Positions 13,101 through 24,600 of a DNA stretch of 64,000 nucleotides are shown here, piece by piece. Within the stretch, counting starts at the first letter, position 1, and every line of letters starts with the position of its first letter. Origin of the DNA: Reticulitermes speratus (taxonomy: Eukaryota; Arthropoda; Insecta; Blattodea; Rhinotermitidae); NCBI GenBank assembly GCA_021186555.1, contig JAJKFL010000042.1, forward strand, positions 13,384,781-13,448,780, given 5' to 3'. The translations under genes were made by a program, and so were the position numbers. The notes below the pieces were generated by a model that saw nothing but the letters and a program-made list of their open reading frames with translations, ran no database searches and was not told the DNA's origin.

Positions 13101-16100
13101 GATACTGGCATAGAATGTACTTTTTTGAAAACAAGATAGGTTGGTATTTGATCTGTGTAGGTGGTGCTTATTCCTGGTGTCTATACTGTGTATAGATGAG
13201 TTTGTTTGAAACTTTTCTTGATTGTTAAAAATAAAGTTCATTAATGAAAATATATATTGACATGGAATAGGTAAAATCTCTATTTTTTAAACAGACTTCT
13301 GCATGGAGTTCTTGGTTGTGCACCGACCATAATTCTGATGATTTTCTTTTGTAAGGTGAATATCTTCTTACTGTTGGAGGAATTACCCCCAAAAATTATT
13401 CTGTACTTTATAATAGAATGAAAGTATGCAAAATAAATTGATTTAAGACTGTTGATGTTGCTGATATGATACATTGATCTAACTGCATAGCATGCTCCAC
13501 TTAACTTAGGAACCATTTGATCAATATGATTCTTACTAGTTAAGTGGTTATCAATTTGTAAACCAAGAAACCTTGTGTTTATTGTCTCTTCTATATACTT
13601 TCCTCTATAATCAATATGTAATGCACAGTGTGGTGAATTATTTGTTATAAATTTCATAATATTTGTTTTACCAAGATTTAGTACTCACTTATTAGCAGTA
13701 AACCATTCAATCATACGAGTGAGAACTAAGTTTGCCACTGTACAGAAATCTTCTAAATTTCTGTTATATATTATGACACTAGTGTCATCAGCAAAAAGTA
13801 TTGGTTTTGATATGGAATTTATTTTCTGAGGAAGGTCGTTTATATATATTATGAACAATAAAGGCCCCAGAATTGATCCTTGGGGAACTCCATGTTTCAG
13901 TGTACCCCAATCAGAGAAAACGTTTTGAGTTGCTTACGTGATTTTATTTCTACTTTCTGTCTTCTATTAGTTAAATAGGATTTGAACCAATCTGCAGTTA
14001 CTCCTCGAATGCCATAGAAATGTAATTTAGCCAACAAAATTTCATGATTTACAGAGTCAAAAGCCTTCGCCAAATCACAGAAAATTCCTTCAACATGCAT
14101 TTTTTGGTTAATAGATGTAAATACACTATCTGTTAGTCTGAAGGTAGCATTTTCAGTAGATATCCCTTTCCTAAAACCATGCTGTTCTGTGACCAGTATG
14201 TTGTTAGAATCTAGATGTTGGCTTAGCCACTGAACAACAGATTACTTTAGTGAATCTTTATATCTGAGCATTGACAAGGACAAGGAAGGTGTAGGCTGAG
14301 ATTTTTGTGTGCTGCAGGCATCCCTGTCTTAAGCTGAATTATTTTCCATAAGCCCAGTGTTACAAATTTGAGTTTTATTTCTGGAAATTCATTTCACACC
14401 ACAATGATGCCAGTTGATCAAAATAAAAAAAAAAAAAGTACTGTATGTGCTTTTACAAACATTTATTGAGAAAACATCACTTCATAGAGAAGCAAAGCAC
14501 ATAAAATGTGTTTGAAAATTCTTAAACTCATATTACGAAAAGATAAATTTGTGAACTAAAGTTTCATCTCTTCAGGAAGGAGTGTTTTATTGAGAAATTC
14601 TAATGGGGAGGGTGCGATGTCAAGGGGGTGGGAAGACTTGGCTGAAACTTGTAGGAGGTGTAGTTAAAACTTGCTTTTGGGGAGCTTTTCTTCATGTGCT
14701 GGTCATAAGTATGAGTTTTAGTCATTACTGTAGGGGATCTTTTTACTGCACAAAAGATCAGAAATAGTCAATGTTCATGGGACGCTCTGGTGCCCGCCCT
14801 ACTTATATAGGGGATCTTTTTAACTATTAGAATGTTTACAAAAGTGTGGGCTCGAAAGGTGAACTGTCATAAATTGGGGGTCTACTGTACGTATATTCAT
14901 TCGGCTACAGAGTTTGGAAAGGTATTTGCAATTTCAAGAACAAATGAGCATAAGGTTTTATATACACTAGGTAAGCCATCCTCACAAACTTGCTACAAAG
15001 CCGGAGATTCATAATTCACTTAACAAGCAATGTAAATTATGGACATATTGCTTTGTTTATGTAATGGTTTGGAAGAAGCTATGTTTGTGAGCAGCTGTTT
15101 AAAGAAATGTTCAGTAAAGAGGTATTAGGTTGGTTCTAGATATCTGATAACCGAAGATTGTACAAGATGAGAATGGCTGAGCAACACTGTGTCAGAGTGT
15201 GCAATTTGTGAAAGCAAGGAAAAGTGCTAAATTACATATGAATTACTTTGCATTTACTGATTTATTTAAAAATTATTCTCACAAGGCACGTGACCAGTAA
15301 GTGGTTTAGTATTAATATTGGAATGCATTTTTGAGATGTCATGTGGATTACAATTATTGGTTATGGAAGATTGCAAAAGGACCATTTTCTACACATATTG
15401 TGTCTTATATTTCAGGGGTACCGCTGTATATTTGTAATGATAATATTTATGGATTTGTGATGGTTCCACTGGAACAAAGTGATTCCTTAGAACTTGACTT
15501 TATGCAGTTAGTAAATCTGAAACTGGAAGTTTTGGGTATGTATCTTTATAGAACATATTTTATTAAAGTTTGTGAATTACATGTAATATCACTGGCTCTG
15601 TGGTGAAGATGTAGGAGGTCTGTGCTATATTTGTACTTTTCACATAGTTCCATAGTTCTCTCTGAAAATATGCAAAAATGTTACTAATTTGTGACACAGC
15701 ATTTTAGTTTATTTTTGCATGTAATTAGAGGAAGAGGGCGAGAGTTAGAGTGCCATCAACATTTTACTGTGCTAACAAACTGGGAAAGAAAATTAACATG
15801 TCATGAGTTATGTGAGCAGTACATTGGATTAGTGTACCTGGAGACAAACTGGAGTTATAAAAGTTTGAAATATGCCACAGTATATTTTGGTTTAATGTGT
15901 TCAATATATCTGGACACACCATGTCAAAAGTTTTATTGCCCTTATTATTAAAAGTAACGAATATTTTTCTAAGTCTTTTTTTTCTATTTGATTAAGATGA
16001 AATATGAATTATATTCATTTTCTAGCCCACATGCCTGTCTTAAAGAAAGAAAGTGGGCTGGAGGTCACCATGCTGCTTGTATGTCTGTGTCCTCTTGTTT

Positions 16101-18029
16101 TAACTTTGAAGCAATTACAAGTTTTCACAGAATTTTTTATGGGTGTTGTGCCACTAAACGTCATCCCAACATTATGCTTTTCCAAATTCTGTCCTTCATT
16201 TTTGCTTACTGGTGCTTTTTGAGTTTGTACTTGGAATGTCATAGAGTTTTATGTGTTTAGTGTTGACTGTTTATGCAAAAACTCTCCCTTCTGCTAGATG
16301 AGCATGCGATACTGATGTTGTTTGTAAAGACAGTGATATGTTTAGAAAACAGATTGTCTCCCTTATTCAGTTGTTATATTAGCTGATGTACTTTTGCTTA
16401 TTGGGAGTGATTGTTATTGCATCCATTATAATTATGTGAATTGCATTATTTTGTTTCATTTTGTTTTGTGTGATTTGGTCTTCCTTTATTTGTTTGTATG
16501 TTGCTTTGTATACAGTAGAACCCTGTTAAGAAGTCTTTCAAGGGACCAGAGGATTAGGGACTCCTTAAGCGGGAAGACTTATTAAGAGGGAAGCTTATTA
16601 AAAGCAATAAGATTTCGGGACTTTAAAAATGGGACTTCTTACGGGGGAAAACTTCTTATGTGGGGACTTCTTATCCGGGTTATTGTAATTGTATTGTTAT
16701 TGTAATAAGAACATAACTGCATGCAATGGAAGTTTTGCAGCTCTTTGTTATTCTTTTTATCCAAGACCATATTTTGTGCATTATTTATATAATTTTTGTG
16801 TTTTTGTCTTTTGTTTGTTCTTAGTTTATATGTGCCTTGTGCTTTGTCCCATTGTCATTTTTGTATGTATGTTTCTACTGTTTCTGTTACTGTCCACTTG
16901 GCTGTTGACTCAGTACCATAATATATTATTATTATTCACCTTTATTCAGGGTATTTACAATTATATACCTGACAGAAACGATGTTTCTACGGTATATAGT
17001 GTTGCAGCTATTCTGCAGTTATAATGTATGGTACATGTAATGTTACTTTCCATGTTGAATATTTCTTCTTCTTCTTCTTCTTATTATTATTATTGTCATC
17101 ATCATGATCATAATCATTATTATTTATTACTACTACTGCTACTGATTATTGTTTTGTAATTGGCCCTGCTTTTTAAGCCTAATTTAATTGAATTATTTAG
17201 GACAAGCAGTATGTACGTAGACTAAAAGTGTTCTGTTCAGGACTCTTCTTTCTTTCTATCTGCACTCAGTCCACCGGGTAGTGTATTCTATATTTCTAAG
17301 TTGACAATATAGAGATTGCATGTCTATTGTGTGGATTTCCTCCATATTAGGTGTTGGTGGTGTTGTATGTAGTGAATGTCATTGTAATTTGCATAAGTTT
17401 AAAATGCAGAATGGTGTTTAAAATTTGTGTCCATTGATACTGATTATGTACCACTCTGATTGAAGACGTGGTACAACACAAAGGTTTCAAAATAAGCTTC
17501 AATACTTCCTTCTCTCTCTCTCTCTTCTTTCTTCCTCTCTTCCCCCCCCCCCCCCTCCCCCACTTGCTGCTGTGAAGGACATTTGTAAGCACCTTCTCAG
17601 AGGACTGACAGTATAAATTACTATTTCATTGTAAGTACTTCTTGCAAGAAATGGTATTGTGATCAAACTACATTCCAGTGTTACTTATTTATTGTTTAAA
17701 ATCATCATTATTATTAATTAATGAATTTATAGTTTGTCATAAATCAGAGGCTGTACACAAAACTAACAGAGCTAATATTTAATTAACCCTATTGCAAGTT
17801 CCTTTTCAATATGTGTCTTTTTATTCCCTTTTTTGTCAGTTGAAAATTCCCCTCTGCCAGTGAGTGAATCTTTAGCTCAGTTTGTGAGCTATCCAGAACA
17901 AGACACCATGGGTTTTGATAATATCTATATGATTAATCTTCTCCGGCGACCAGAAAGGAGAAAGAGAATGCTGCACTGCTTCAAAGAACTTGGTATCCAA
18001 GCGACCATTTTGAATGCTGTCGATGGATT
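6871..18029 (+). CDS. Procollagen galactosyltransferase (GT25 family), 5' part of gene (5 exons)
   Basis: GT25 enzymes move galactose from UDP-galactose to hydroxylysine of collagen in the ER. Exons 6871-7106, 9130-9361, 11171-11513, 15416-15535 and 17840-18029 join in phases 2, 0, 1 and 1 and give 373 codons plus two bases. Residues 8-30 form a hydrophobic signal peptide or anchor. Family hallmarks are [14 protein letters not shown], a DCD metal-binding motif (11177-11185), [27 protein letters not shown], and after the linker [21 protein letters not shown] and NAVDG, the start of the second glycosyltransferase domain. The family is about 550-620 residues, so the C-terminal third, including the GCFLSHY-type region and the ER-retention tail, is missing; I did not find it downstream. 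The ATG at 6871 is preferred because it precedes the signal sequence; an alternative ATG lies three codons on. Confidence 0.93.
7107..9129 (+). other. Galactosyltransferase intron 1
   Basis: AT-rich intron of 2.0 kb. It holds a degenerate SINE D relative (8763-9010). I see nothing else in it. Confidence 0.75.
8763..9010 (+). mobile_element. Degenerate SINE, family D relative
   Basis: Contains GACAGACCACATGGGATTTG, TACTGGAACAGGTTTTTCTT, GAGTACTTAAGTTTTC and CATTCCACCAGTGCTCCATA, matching the body of the intact family D copy at 35115-35411. The tail (CAATGCTAAATATAGCATAA) differs and resembles 25725-25800, which suggests a subfamily with another 3' end. Confidence 0.7.
9130..9361 (+). CDS. Procollagen galactosyltransferase exon 2
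   Basis: The acceptor TTGTACAG ends at 9129 and the donor GTGAGT begins at 9362. The first base completes the tryptophan codon, giving [14 protein letters not shown]. It ends with ADYVW. Confidence 0.92.
9362..11170 (+). other. Galactosyltransferase intron 2
   Basis: Intron of 1.8 kb with an (AGT)n microsatellite at 9617-9636. The stretch from about 10733 (CAGTGATGTAGATAAG) looks like one end of a hAT-type MITE, but no matching second end was found. Confidence 0.65.
11171..11513 (+). CDS. Procollagen galactosyltransferase exon 3 (DCD catalytic region)
   Basis: The acceptor TGTTTTTCAG ends at 11170 and the donor GTATGT begins at 11514. It begins LLDCDVFIT and ends within the glycine of ANKSG. 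It holds most of the conserved core, including YSNFWCGM and PMVHS. Confidence 0.94.
11640..11857 (+). repeat. Dispersed repeat, copy 1 of 2
   Basis: CATATAAATACACTGCATGGTCAAAGT and GGTACATATAG recur with the same spacing at 57840-58070. SINE A copy 11858-12150 is inserted at its right edge, so this repeat is older. Class unknown. Confidence 0.5.
11858..12150 (+). mobile_element. SINE family A, intact, with 15-bp target duplication
   Basis: The tRNA-like head has an A-box region (CTAGCGTAGTCAGTATAGC) and a B-box region GGGATCGAATCCC. A body with GACCGGCTTTAGGGCC, AAAGCGGCCGGGGCGTGGC and CTAGCGCTGAGGTTAAAG follows. It ends in a CTTTAC repeat rather than poly(A). Perfect direct repeats ACTGGGCTTTAAAAG lie at 11843-11857 and 12151-12165. 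The open frame at 11925-12128 is SINE sequence, not a gene. Confidence 0.93.
12324..12617 (+). mobile_element. SINE family A, intact, with 13-bp target duplication
   Basis: Same order as the copy at 11858. Its B box is GGGTTCGAATCCC. Flanking repeats are TTTATTTGCAAAG (12311-12323) and TTTATTTGTAAAG (12618-12630), 12 of 13 identical. Confidence 0.9.
12955..14245 (-). pseudogene. LINE reverse-transcriptase pseudogene (Jockey-like), 5' truncated
   Basis: Minus-strand pieces in shifting frames give [11 protein letters not shown] (about 14160), [19 protein letters not shown] (14020-14080), [13 protein letters not shown] (13860-13905), [10 protein letters not shown] (13770-13800) and the thumb region RFLGLQID (13540-13580), ending in a lysine-rich C-terminus at 12960. 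These are reverse-transcriptase motifs in correct order. Frameshifts and loss of the endonuclease domain show it is dead. It belongs to a different family from the LINE at 30-34 kb. Confidence 0.9.
15416..15535 (+). CDS. Procollagen galactosyltransferase exon 4
   Basis: The acceptor TATATTTCAG ends at 15415 and the donor GTATGT begins at 15536. It encodes [19 protein letters not shown] onward and links the two transferase domains. Confidence 0.9.
16515..16690 (+). mobile_element. Possible pogo/Tigger-type MITE fragment
   Basis: Begins CAGTAGAACCCTGTTAAG after TATA, the form of Tigger-like termini (CAGTAGAACC next to a TA target). Internally it repeats ACTTCTTA and ACTTATTAAG motifs. No matching right terminus is visible. 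Confidence 0.4.
17065..17150 (+). repeat. Compound trinucleotide microsatellite
   Basis: (TTC)n, then (TTA)n, CAT and TAC triplets in succession. Confidence 0.85.
17542..17555 (+). repeat. Poly(C) run, 14 bases, in a pyrimidine tract
   Basis: Follows a CT-rich stretch (TCTCTC)n and precedes TCCCCCAC. Confidence 0.9.
17840..18029 (+). CDS. Procollagen galactosyltransferase exon 5
   Basis: The acceptor TTTTGTCAG ends at 17839 and the donor GTGAGT begins at 18030. It encodes the [11 protein letters not shown] start of the second transferase domain through AVDG and ends two bases into a codon, so at least one more exon must follow. Confidence 0.92.
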
Positions 18030-20705
18030 GTGAGTACACACACATTTTATTAAAGTTTTATCTGTAGCTCTGTATCATTTGCAGTTAGCTAATATGGAAT
18101 TTATCTTTTGAGGTTACCAAATCATCCAGTTCTGTTTTGGGCTAGGTATCTGAGTTGACGTATGAGACCCCCAAAATACAACCAGCGATCTCCACTTTGA
18201 GTGACTTCCCAGGAGAGTAGAAAAACTGTTTCACTTGCTTGTGTGTTGGTAAGGAGCTCAGTTTCTTGTTCATAGGCTTATGTGCAGTTTACTTTCTAAG
18301 AAAGCAAAATAATTTTGAAATTATGAATGTATGTTTCAGTTATTTTCATCAAAATAGTGGAGATTATTGTGTTTGTTCCAAAAAGCTGGAGACTGCTTGC
18401 TTTGAAATGAAAATGTTTGGGGATTGTTAGGTTTGAAACAGTTCCTCACAGATCGTATGGTTTATACTAACCTTCTGAAATTTCTCATTGTTTTTCCTGT
18501 TCATTATTACTTGTGTGAAGTGTAAAATAAACACTGCCCTTTTGAAAAACTTGTTAAAAATGTTTGTTACGTTTTAAGCAATGAAAAAAGAAGAATGTAG
18601 AAGCTGAGTGATATTTTTTGTAAACTGAACACTAAAAAGTCTTAGGAAACACACATTTTCATTTTTAGGGTAAATATGCAAATTGTTTAATTATTATCAG
18701 GAAACATCAAAACAGGTATAAAGCACAGTATTGCAGCCATTATTAAAAAGTAATCTTGTATGTATGCTTGATTTTGGTGGTGACACAAGCAACACACTTC
18801 AACATGAAGTGACAGTATTCCAGATATACAATACTTGTATCCGTTTTTGATCGTAGGCACTATGCTCAATTTACATCGTAATTTGCATGTAAAATACACT
18901 TCAAAGCAATTATAGAAGCTAAAACTCATCAAGTTTGAACTCTACTGCAGAGCCATAATGAATAACCACACTAGGCTTGTTAACAACAGTATGATTACGT
19001 GACAATTTGCAACTCCTTGATTGGTTGATATGGAGTCTGACAGGTTTGCTTCTGACATTCAACTGGAGATAGCTGACTTTGTTATAACAAGGGATTTGGA
19101 TCATAAAGTGCAGTAGTTTGTTTGCTTTGATAATAATCAAATATACAGGCTTGTAGACATTTCTGCACTTAATCCAATGGCATACATAACTCAATTTCGA
19201 CAAAGAATGAAGATTGCTTGCTTTTATTTTAGGGGTGTCATATAAAGAAATGTATGATTTGACATCCTACATGCAGACATAAGACTGACACATTTGAAGA
19301 TCTTACAAGTTTTTTTTGGACTGTCTAAACATTTTAATTTTCTTACACCTTGATCCCTTCTATATAAAATATAATTGGAACTGTATGTGTGTAAAGGATC
19401 ATTTTGACTGCACTGGCGGGCTGGTTCACACCTGTGGGCCCAATAATCAGTCACATTTGTGAGAAACATTTGGAATTTAGAAATTCATCGAATTAATAAT
19501 CTGGGATTGAAGCTGAATATGGACTTTACACGTGTCTTTGAAATTCTAGGTGATGAGTCACAAAAACACTATGTGACAAGTGTTGTGTGAATCGTCTAAG
19601 GATTTTGCTATGGGTTACTCATTCTCTGCCAGTGCTGTTTTTGTTTATTTGCCTTTTATAAAACCGGGCTTAGATTTGGCATGCAACTGGTTTTTTCTGA
19701 AGAAAATCACTAACATGGAAAATTTACTATCTATATCACATTCAAGAAGCTTGATAAAAGTGACATTGATGTACTTTTCTTTTGAGCTAATGGGAAATAA
19801 TGTGAGAAGGAGTGGAATTGCCAGAGAAATGTACGTAAGTAATTAGAATGATTGTGAAGAAATGCAGTAAGATGAAAAGGGGGGGGGGGGGGGGTTGTTG
19901 CTCCTGCTGCTTTTGTCAGGGTCAGCAGCTGACTGGTAGTCAGGCATGGCACATGTAACTTACAATGCTTTACACACTTTATTTTAATAAAATAAAGTTA
20001 ATCTTCCACTTTAAATCATAGAGACTATGTTTGCTAAAGGTGAATTGTATTTGATGTTCTCACAGTTTTACATATTCATCAGTCTCAGTTAATGAACATT
20101 TTTTCCCCTCATGTTTGTATTCATGAGCTTTTAAAATTCTCCCATAATCTTCCTGCAGAATGAAGGTCAACTAATGGTCAGTTGATGACACAACCTGGAA
20201 GGTAGAGATGAAGTTGGTGTTCATGTTTCTGATAATAAATTTTTGTTCCTGGAGAGCTGAAATTTGGATGTAAACATTGTTTGCTTGAGCTCAGGCACTT
20301 TGAAACTGTACACTATAATTCTTAGACAATGGTGTAACATGTGAGATATTACTGATTTGTATTTGGACGTTTTCCATCATCACTGATTACACAAATAAAG
20401 AGTTGCAAAAATGAATTGTTATTCATTCCTGGTTTACAAGAATATTTGGGCTTTGTAGTAATTGCATGGTTTCACCAACAGAGGGTGCTGATTGGGTTGT
20501 CACTACCTCACATTTTAATTTATTTAAAAAATTTTGTTTTGTTGCTGTTTCAGGTCCTGTGATTTTAATTTTTAATTCATTTCATTTTATTACTATTTGT
20601 AGATTGAGTTTTGTATACACTATTTTTATATTTAGAGGTCTGGATTGTTTTGTCTCTCACATATGAATTTGTAGGTTTTTGGTACTTTTAGATTGTTACT
20701 TATTC
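18030..20705. other. Long non-coding stretch after galactosyltransferase exon 5
   Basis: Presumed continuation of a galactosyltransferase intron. AT-rich, with a 16-base poly(G) at 19879-19894. None of the longer open frames on either strand resembles a known protein or the expected next exon. Confidence 0.6.
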
Positions 20706-20717
20706 TCAAGATCGTAG

Positions 20718-20760
20718 TGCACCTGAAGATGAAAACAGTCTGCTTTCGAAACATCGTGTT
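20718..20760 (+). other. Hammerhead-like core, solitary
   Basis: CTGAAGA (20723-20729), T, a hairpin with GAAA/TTTC stem, then CGAAAC and ATCGTG. CAC before the core can pair with GTG after it. Same architecture as the cores inside the fold-back elements, but no inverted arm is visible here. Confidence 0.5.
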
Positions 20761-20924
20761 TGTGTGATCAAGTGATGATGGAAAAGTTCAAATACACATC
20801 AGTGATATCTTGCACTTTAAAAATGTAGGGCAACATATCTTTGAACATCTGAGATGTTCTTAACAGTGCAATGTAATGCACAAGATACAGGTAAATGAAT
20901 ACATGTGAATTAGATAAGTGGTAG

Positions 20925-21055
20925 TAATTAACTAACCAACTAATTCCATGGGGCAGAGTCTATACTGAGAAGATACAAGCTGCTCAGAAAGTCAAAAAAG
21001 TCTCTACATATTGTGGAACCCAAAGGTTTATTACTGTGTTCACAACAGCCTACCT
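20925..21055 (-). repeat. Fragment of a dispersed LINE-like 3' end
   Basis: CCATGGGGCAGAGTCTATAC, GAGAAGATACAAGCTGCTCAG and AACCCAAAGGTTTATTACTG match the order in 2115-2280 and the reverse complement of 57350-57440. Confidence 0.45.
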
Positions 21056-21249
21056 CCAGTCCATGTTCAGTTCATAATCTCCCATTCTACTTCTGTAAGA
21101 TTCGTTCCAATGTTGTTCTTCCATCTATGCTTGGGTTTTCTACCTGGTCTCTTTCCTTTAGATTTACCTACCCAATTTTCCAAAAAGTGATTGTTGTATA
21201 TATCTAGAGAACTGATCATTATAAATATATCATTGATGTCATTAAAATG

Positions 21250-21530
21250 GGGCTACCTGGTGGCATATTTGGTTGAGGCACTGCACTACAAGCCCACTGG
21301 GGTCATTGGGATTTTTCATCAACTCAGTCCTTCTCGCTGCACTATGGTTCTCTGGTCGACTCAGCCTCTAACAGAAATGAGTACCAGAGATGTCTCCTGG
21401 GGTTAAAGGCAGCTGGTATGTATGGCTGACAACCTTGCCATCTTCATGTGCCGCTTGTTTAGAAATTCTGGGAACCTGAACCTCCTGGAGCCCTAAGGGC
21501 TTGTCCAGGCCTGTAGTGGGATTAAAATGT
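21250..21530 (+). mobile_element. SINE family B, older copy
   Basis: GGCTACCTGGTGGCATATTTGG, TTGAGGCACTGCACTACAAG, CCTCCTGGAGCCCTAAGGGC and CAGGCCTGTAGTGGGATT align with the intact copy at 24146-24394. ATTAAAATG occurs on both sides and may be a target duplication, although part of it may be SINE sequence. Confidence 0.75.
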
Positions 21531-21869
21531 TTAATTCTGATGAAGTGACAGAATTCTTTTTTATTTTTTTTTATTTTTACAACAGTCATATTTTGCTTTA
21601 TACCATGTAAATGTTAAAGTGTTCAACAGTGCTTAGTGTCAACCTTGTGCCTAATCCTTTAACCCTGATGAGAGATGTAGCATTTTCCTCCAAAATGGCA
21701 GTATACACTTAGAAAACTACATAGCATAAAACCCAGAAGACAAAAATGTGAACAGTCCCCACCATGGAAACCTGAAAATTTGTAACAGTACATCGTTATT
21801 TGAGATAAAGGTTAAACTAAAGATATGTCTATGTTTATCTAATCACCACTCCATGAAGACATAAAGGAA

Positions 21870-22045
21870 GTGGAGGTATAATTCCACACATTTTTATCCT
21901 TTAAAGTGGATGGAGGTGAGTGGCTGATTTCATGATATGGCCACTTTACTTCTGGGGAAAGAGCTTCTTGTATGTCATGGTTTAGGAGGCTGCTTTTGCT
22001 CCAGTGCCAGTCTGCACGTAGCAGTTAAGAGTGAAGCCTGTGATT
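21870..22045 (-). mobile_element. Degenerate SINE family A fragment
   Basis: Read on the minus strand it has GCCACATATCATGAAATCAGC, CCACTCACCTCCATCCACTTT and a decayed GTATAATTCC/CTCC 3' part in the same order as family A. The head is lost. Confidence 0.5.
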
Positions 22046-22364
22046 CTGCCAGGAATTAGAACAATTTTTTTACAACTTTATAGTCTGTTTCAGAATGTTT
22101 TAGACATTTCCTGCCCACAGAACACATTTACTCTAAGACTGAAATCCGAATGAAAGAATGGAATCCTCATATATAATTGCTCATGAATGAGGGCCGATTT
22201 TCAATTGGATGCAGAAGAGAAAGAAAATGAAGATAAAATTTGAGACTTTGTGTAAGTTACTGGAGTGTTATGAGAGGAATATTTACGACTTTCTTATCAT
22301 AAATTCTCTGTTAGGAGTAATGCAATATGATCTTAGTAAGTGCAGCGTTCAATATTCTGATATT

Positions 22365-22732
22365 CCATATAGTGTTAGTTCAAAACCATATTATTTCAAA
22401 TTTAAGATGCGCCTTTTTTTTTACATTTTTCCGAACTGAAAATTTGGGTGTGTCTTAAATTTGAGGTATTATTTTTCATTTTCGAAAGTCTCAGAAACAT
22501 CGTTTTCCTCTAAGAACAATTGGTCTGGGTAAAAGAGTAGAACATTTTACGGACAGTGAAATGTATTTGCTTGCAAAGATTGTTGACAGTTTTGATTTAT
22601 TGATAAACTCCTTTAAAACGTATTTACTTCTTTCTAATTGTCATCCACATTTTTTCTTGAAAATCCCTTTTTAAAAGTGGGGTCCGTCTTAAATTAGAGG
22701 GCGGCTTAAATTCAGAGTAATACCGTATCTTA
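22365..22732. mobile_element. Possible non-autonomous DNA transposon
   Basis: Left part TTTCAAATTTAAGATGCGCC and right part GGCGGCTTAAATTCAGAGTAATACCGTAT have the TTAAATTYGAGTAATACCGTA form common at ends of insect MITEs. Internal repeats GTGTCTTAAATTTGAGG and GTCCGTCTTAAATTAGAGG show a repeated terminal module. Borders and target site are unclear. Confidence 0.4.
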
Positions 22733-23346
22733 GGAAGTTGTAAAAAGTGGGGAAAAAGTCACATATTTTACCTCAGGTTACTATTGTATGAACTTGCACC
22801 AGAAATGTATCCAGGAAATTTAACAGAATTGCTGATTTATTGTCGAATTGGAAGTAATCTTCAAACCTCAAAGTTCCAAGTAAACCGCTTCTCAAATAAT
22901 ATTGTCTCCGAGACATGACTGGCTGTGTCAAATACCTGCACCATCTTTCCGTGATGCTTTGAAATTCGTGATGAGAGTGTGCTAGTATTTCATCTTATCG
23001 TCAACAGATGGCAGCCGTATGTTCGTTTATTATCTTTCTATTCTAAAAAAAAAAATGCATTTGAATTGTAATGCGTCGACTAAGACAACTGCACGTTAAA
23101 GTAATCGTCGTTCCCTCCTTTTTAGTCGCTGAAAGTAGAGATTTTAAGACAGCACCTGAATGCGCTCCAATAATATGGCTTTCGTACGGAATTTCACGAA
23201 AATTGTCCATTTTGTTAAGGATGCATGTGTGAATATTGAAATAATAATGTGAATTATCCCGTATGGTTCGTCTTATTTTCAGAAACTGGCATATAATTTA
23301 ATGTGGTAGAAGTTAGGGATTTTGCTTGATTTGTAATTTGTATAAA

Positions 23347-23455
23347 AGCCTCTTTATCTCCATGTAGTGCTGAGTTTAAGAATGAGTGTAACTATGACCC
23401 TCCTCCCCTTCTATGCCTTCTTGGCGCGGACAGAAACAACTTTACTTATTTTAAC
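23347..23455 (+). mobile_element. SINE family A 3' fragment
   Basis: CTCCATGTAGTGCTGAGTTT, AAGAATGAGTG and TATGCCTTCTTGGCGCGGAC match the 3' third of family A (compare 12530-12610). Confidence 0.65.
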
Positions 23456-24145
23456 TGTGAAGGTTTTGAAGCTTGTAACCGCGCTTCCACTCAACAACTG
23501 CCAATATTTAACTGGTGTTGGCCGCCAGAAGCTCACTTAAGGCCGGTGATAGTTATATCTGGAAACGAGGCACCAACTGTCATCTCAGGGTAGATACGAA
23601 CTGCACTCAGGGAATTTTATCGTGCTCGGTTTTTAATCAGTCGCACTCCGAACCAGGAAAATTTCTGTCTTTACTCGTTGAGATCTAGGTACCAAGTCCT
23701 CATACTGCAGATTGCCTCACGGCGTTAGGGAGAGAGGTTGGTGACAAAAGGGGAGGGGAGTAATAATAGGAAATACCATGCGACGGGCAACTGTTGTGGT
23801 TCCGAGAAAAGAAGTCTGCAGACATTGTTGTAGCCAGCTGATACTCGCATTGTTGTAATAATAAAAGGTGAAACCCAATCGAAAGCTTCTTCCTCATTGT
23901 TGTGGGTGCTAAGGAGACCATCAATAATCGGCAACAATGCACAGTATCACACCTTTCATCTGGAGATGGCAGTCCTTGGATTCGAACTCGGGCTGCCCTG
24001 CTACAAGCTGCAGACTTTAATGTAGTAGCATACTGAACTGCTGAACTGGGAATGGTGGAGTAGTGACTGATCGTAGTGTAGTTACATACATTTTTCTGGA
24101 AGGACTGAAGATACCTAAAAAATACTTTGGGTAACAGCTGCGGAC

Positions 24146-24394
24146 GTGGGGCACGCGGTGGCGCAGTTGTTTGAGGCACTGCGCTACAAGCTGGAACGAC
24201 GCGGGTTCGATTCCCGATGGTGTCATTGGAATTTTTATTGACATAATCGTGTCGGTCGCACTATGGCCCTGGGGTCGGTGCGTAGGGCTGACTACCTTAC
24301 CACCATGTGCCGATTGTCTAGAAATTTGGGAGCCTCAACCTCCTGGAACCCTAAAGGGCCTGTCTAGGCCTGTAATGGGATTGCTTTACCTGTT
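24146..24394 (+). mobile_element. SINE family B, intact, with 14-bp target duplication
   Basis: The tRNA-like head GGGCACGCGGTGGCGCAGTT with B box GGGTTCGATTCCC is followed by a body with CGCACTATGGCCCTGGGGTC and CTCAACCTCCTGGAACCCTA. Perfect flanking repeats TAACAGCTGCGGAC are at 24132-24145 and 24395-24408. Confidence 0.92.
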
Positions 24395-24479
24395 TAACAG
24401 CTGCGGACTTAGACATGCTTTTGTAGAATATGTCAGGAACAAGTAAGCAAGACAAAAGTCGCCCTATAACAGGCCATAA

Positions 24480-24600
24480 AGTCCCAGTAGGGGGTGGGGA
24501 GTAGAAGAGGTATAGCTGTACTCTTTCTTTAACCTCGGCGCTAGATGGGGTGGGTGATTAATGCCCCCCCCCCCCCCGGAAAGAGACCCGGTACCGCAAC
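24480..24600 (-). mobile_element. SINE family A 3' fragment
   Basis: On the minus strand: CGGTACCGGGTCTCTTTCC, a poly(G) run, CATTAATCACCCACCCCATC, CTAGCGCCGAGGTTAAAGAA, CTATACCTCTTCTACTCC. The 14-base C run at 24564-24577 lies where other copies have GGGGTAAAGCGG. Confidence 0.75.

Larger units (their letters stand above)
11514..15415 (+). other. Galactosyltransferase intron 3, filled with retroelements
   Basis: Intron of 3.9 kb. In order: an old dispersed repeat (11640-11857), two SINE A copies (11858-12150 and 12324-12617), a CATA microsatellite near 12790 and a 1.3-kb LINE pseudogene on the opposite strand. From 14250 to 15415 I see nothing recognisable. Confidence 0.8.
15536..17839 (+). 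other. Galactosyltransferase intron 4
   Basis: Intron of 2.3 kb. It has a possible pogo/Tigger-type MITE end at 16515-16690, TTC/TTA microsatellites at 17065-17150 and a pyrimidine tract with 14 C at 17542-17555. The open frames here have no recognisable content. Confidence 0.7.

Noticed and set aside
23700..24179. 159-codon minus-strand open frame
   Set aside because: No domain, low-complexity composition, and it runs into SINE B sequence.
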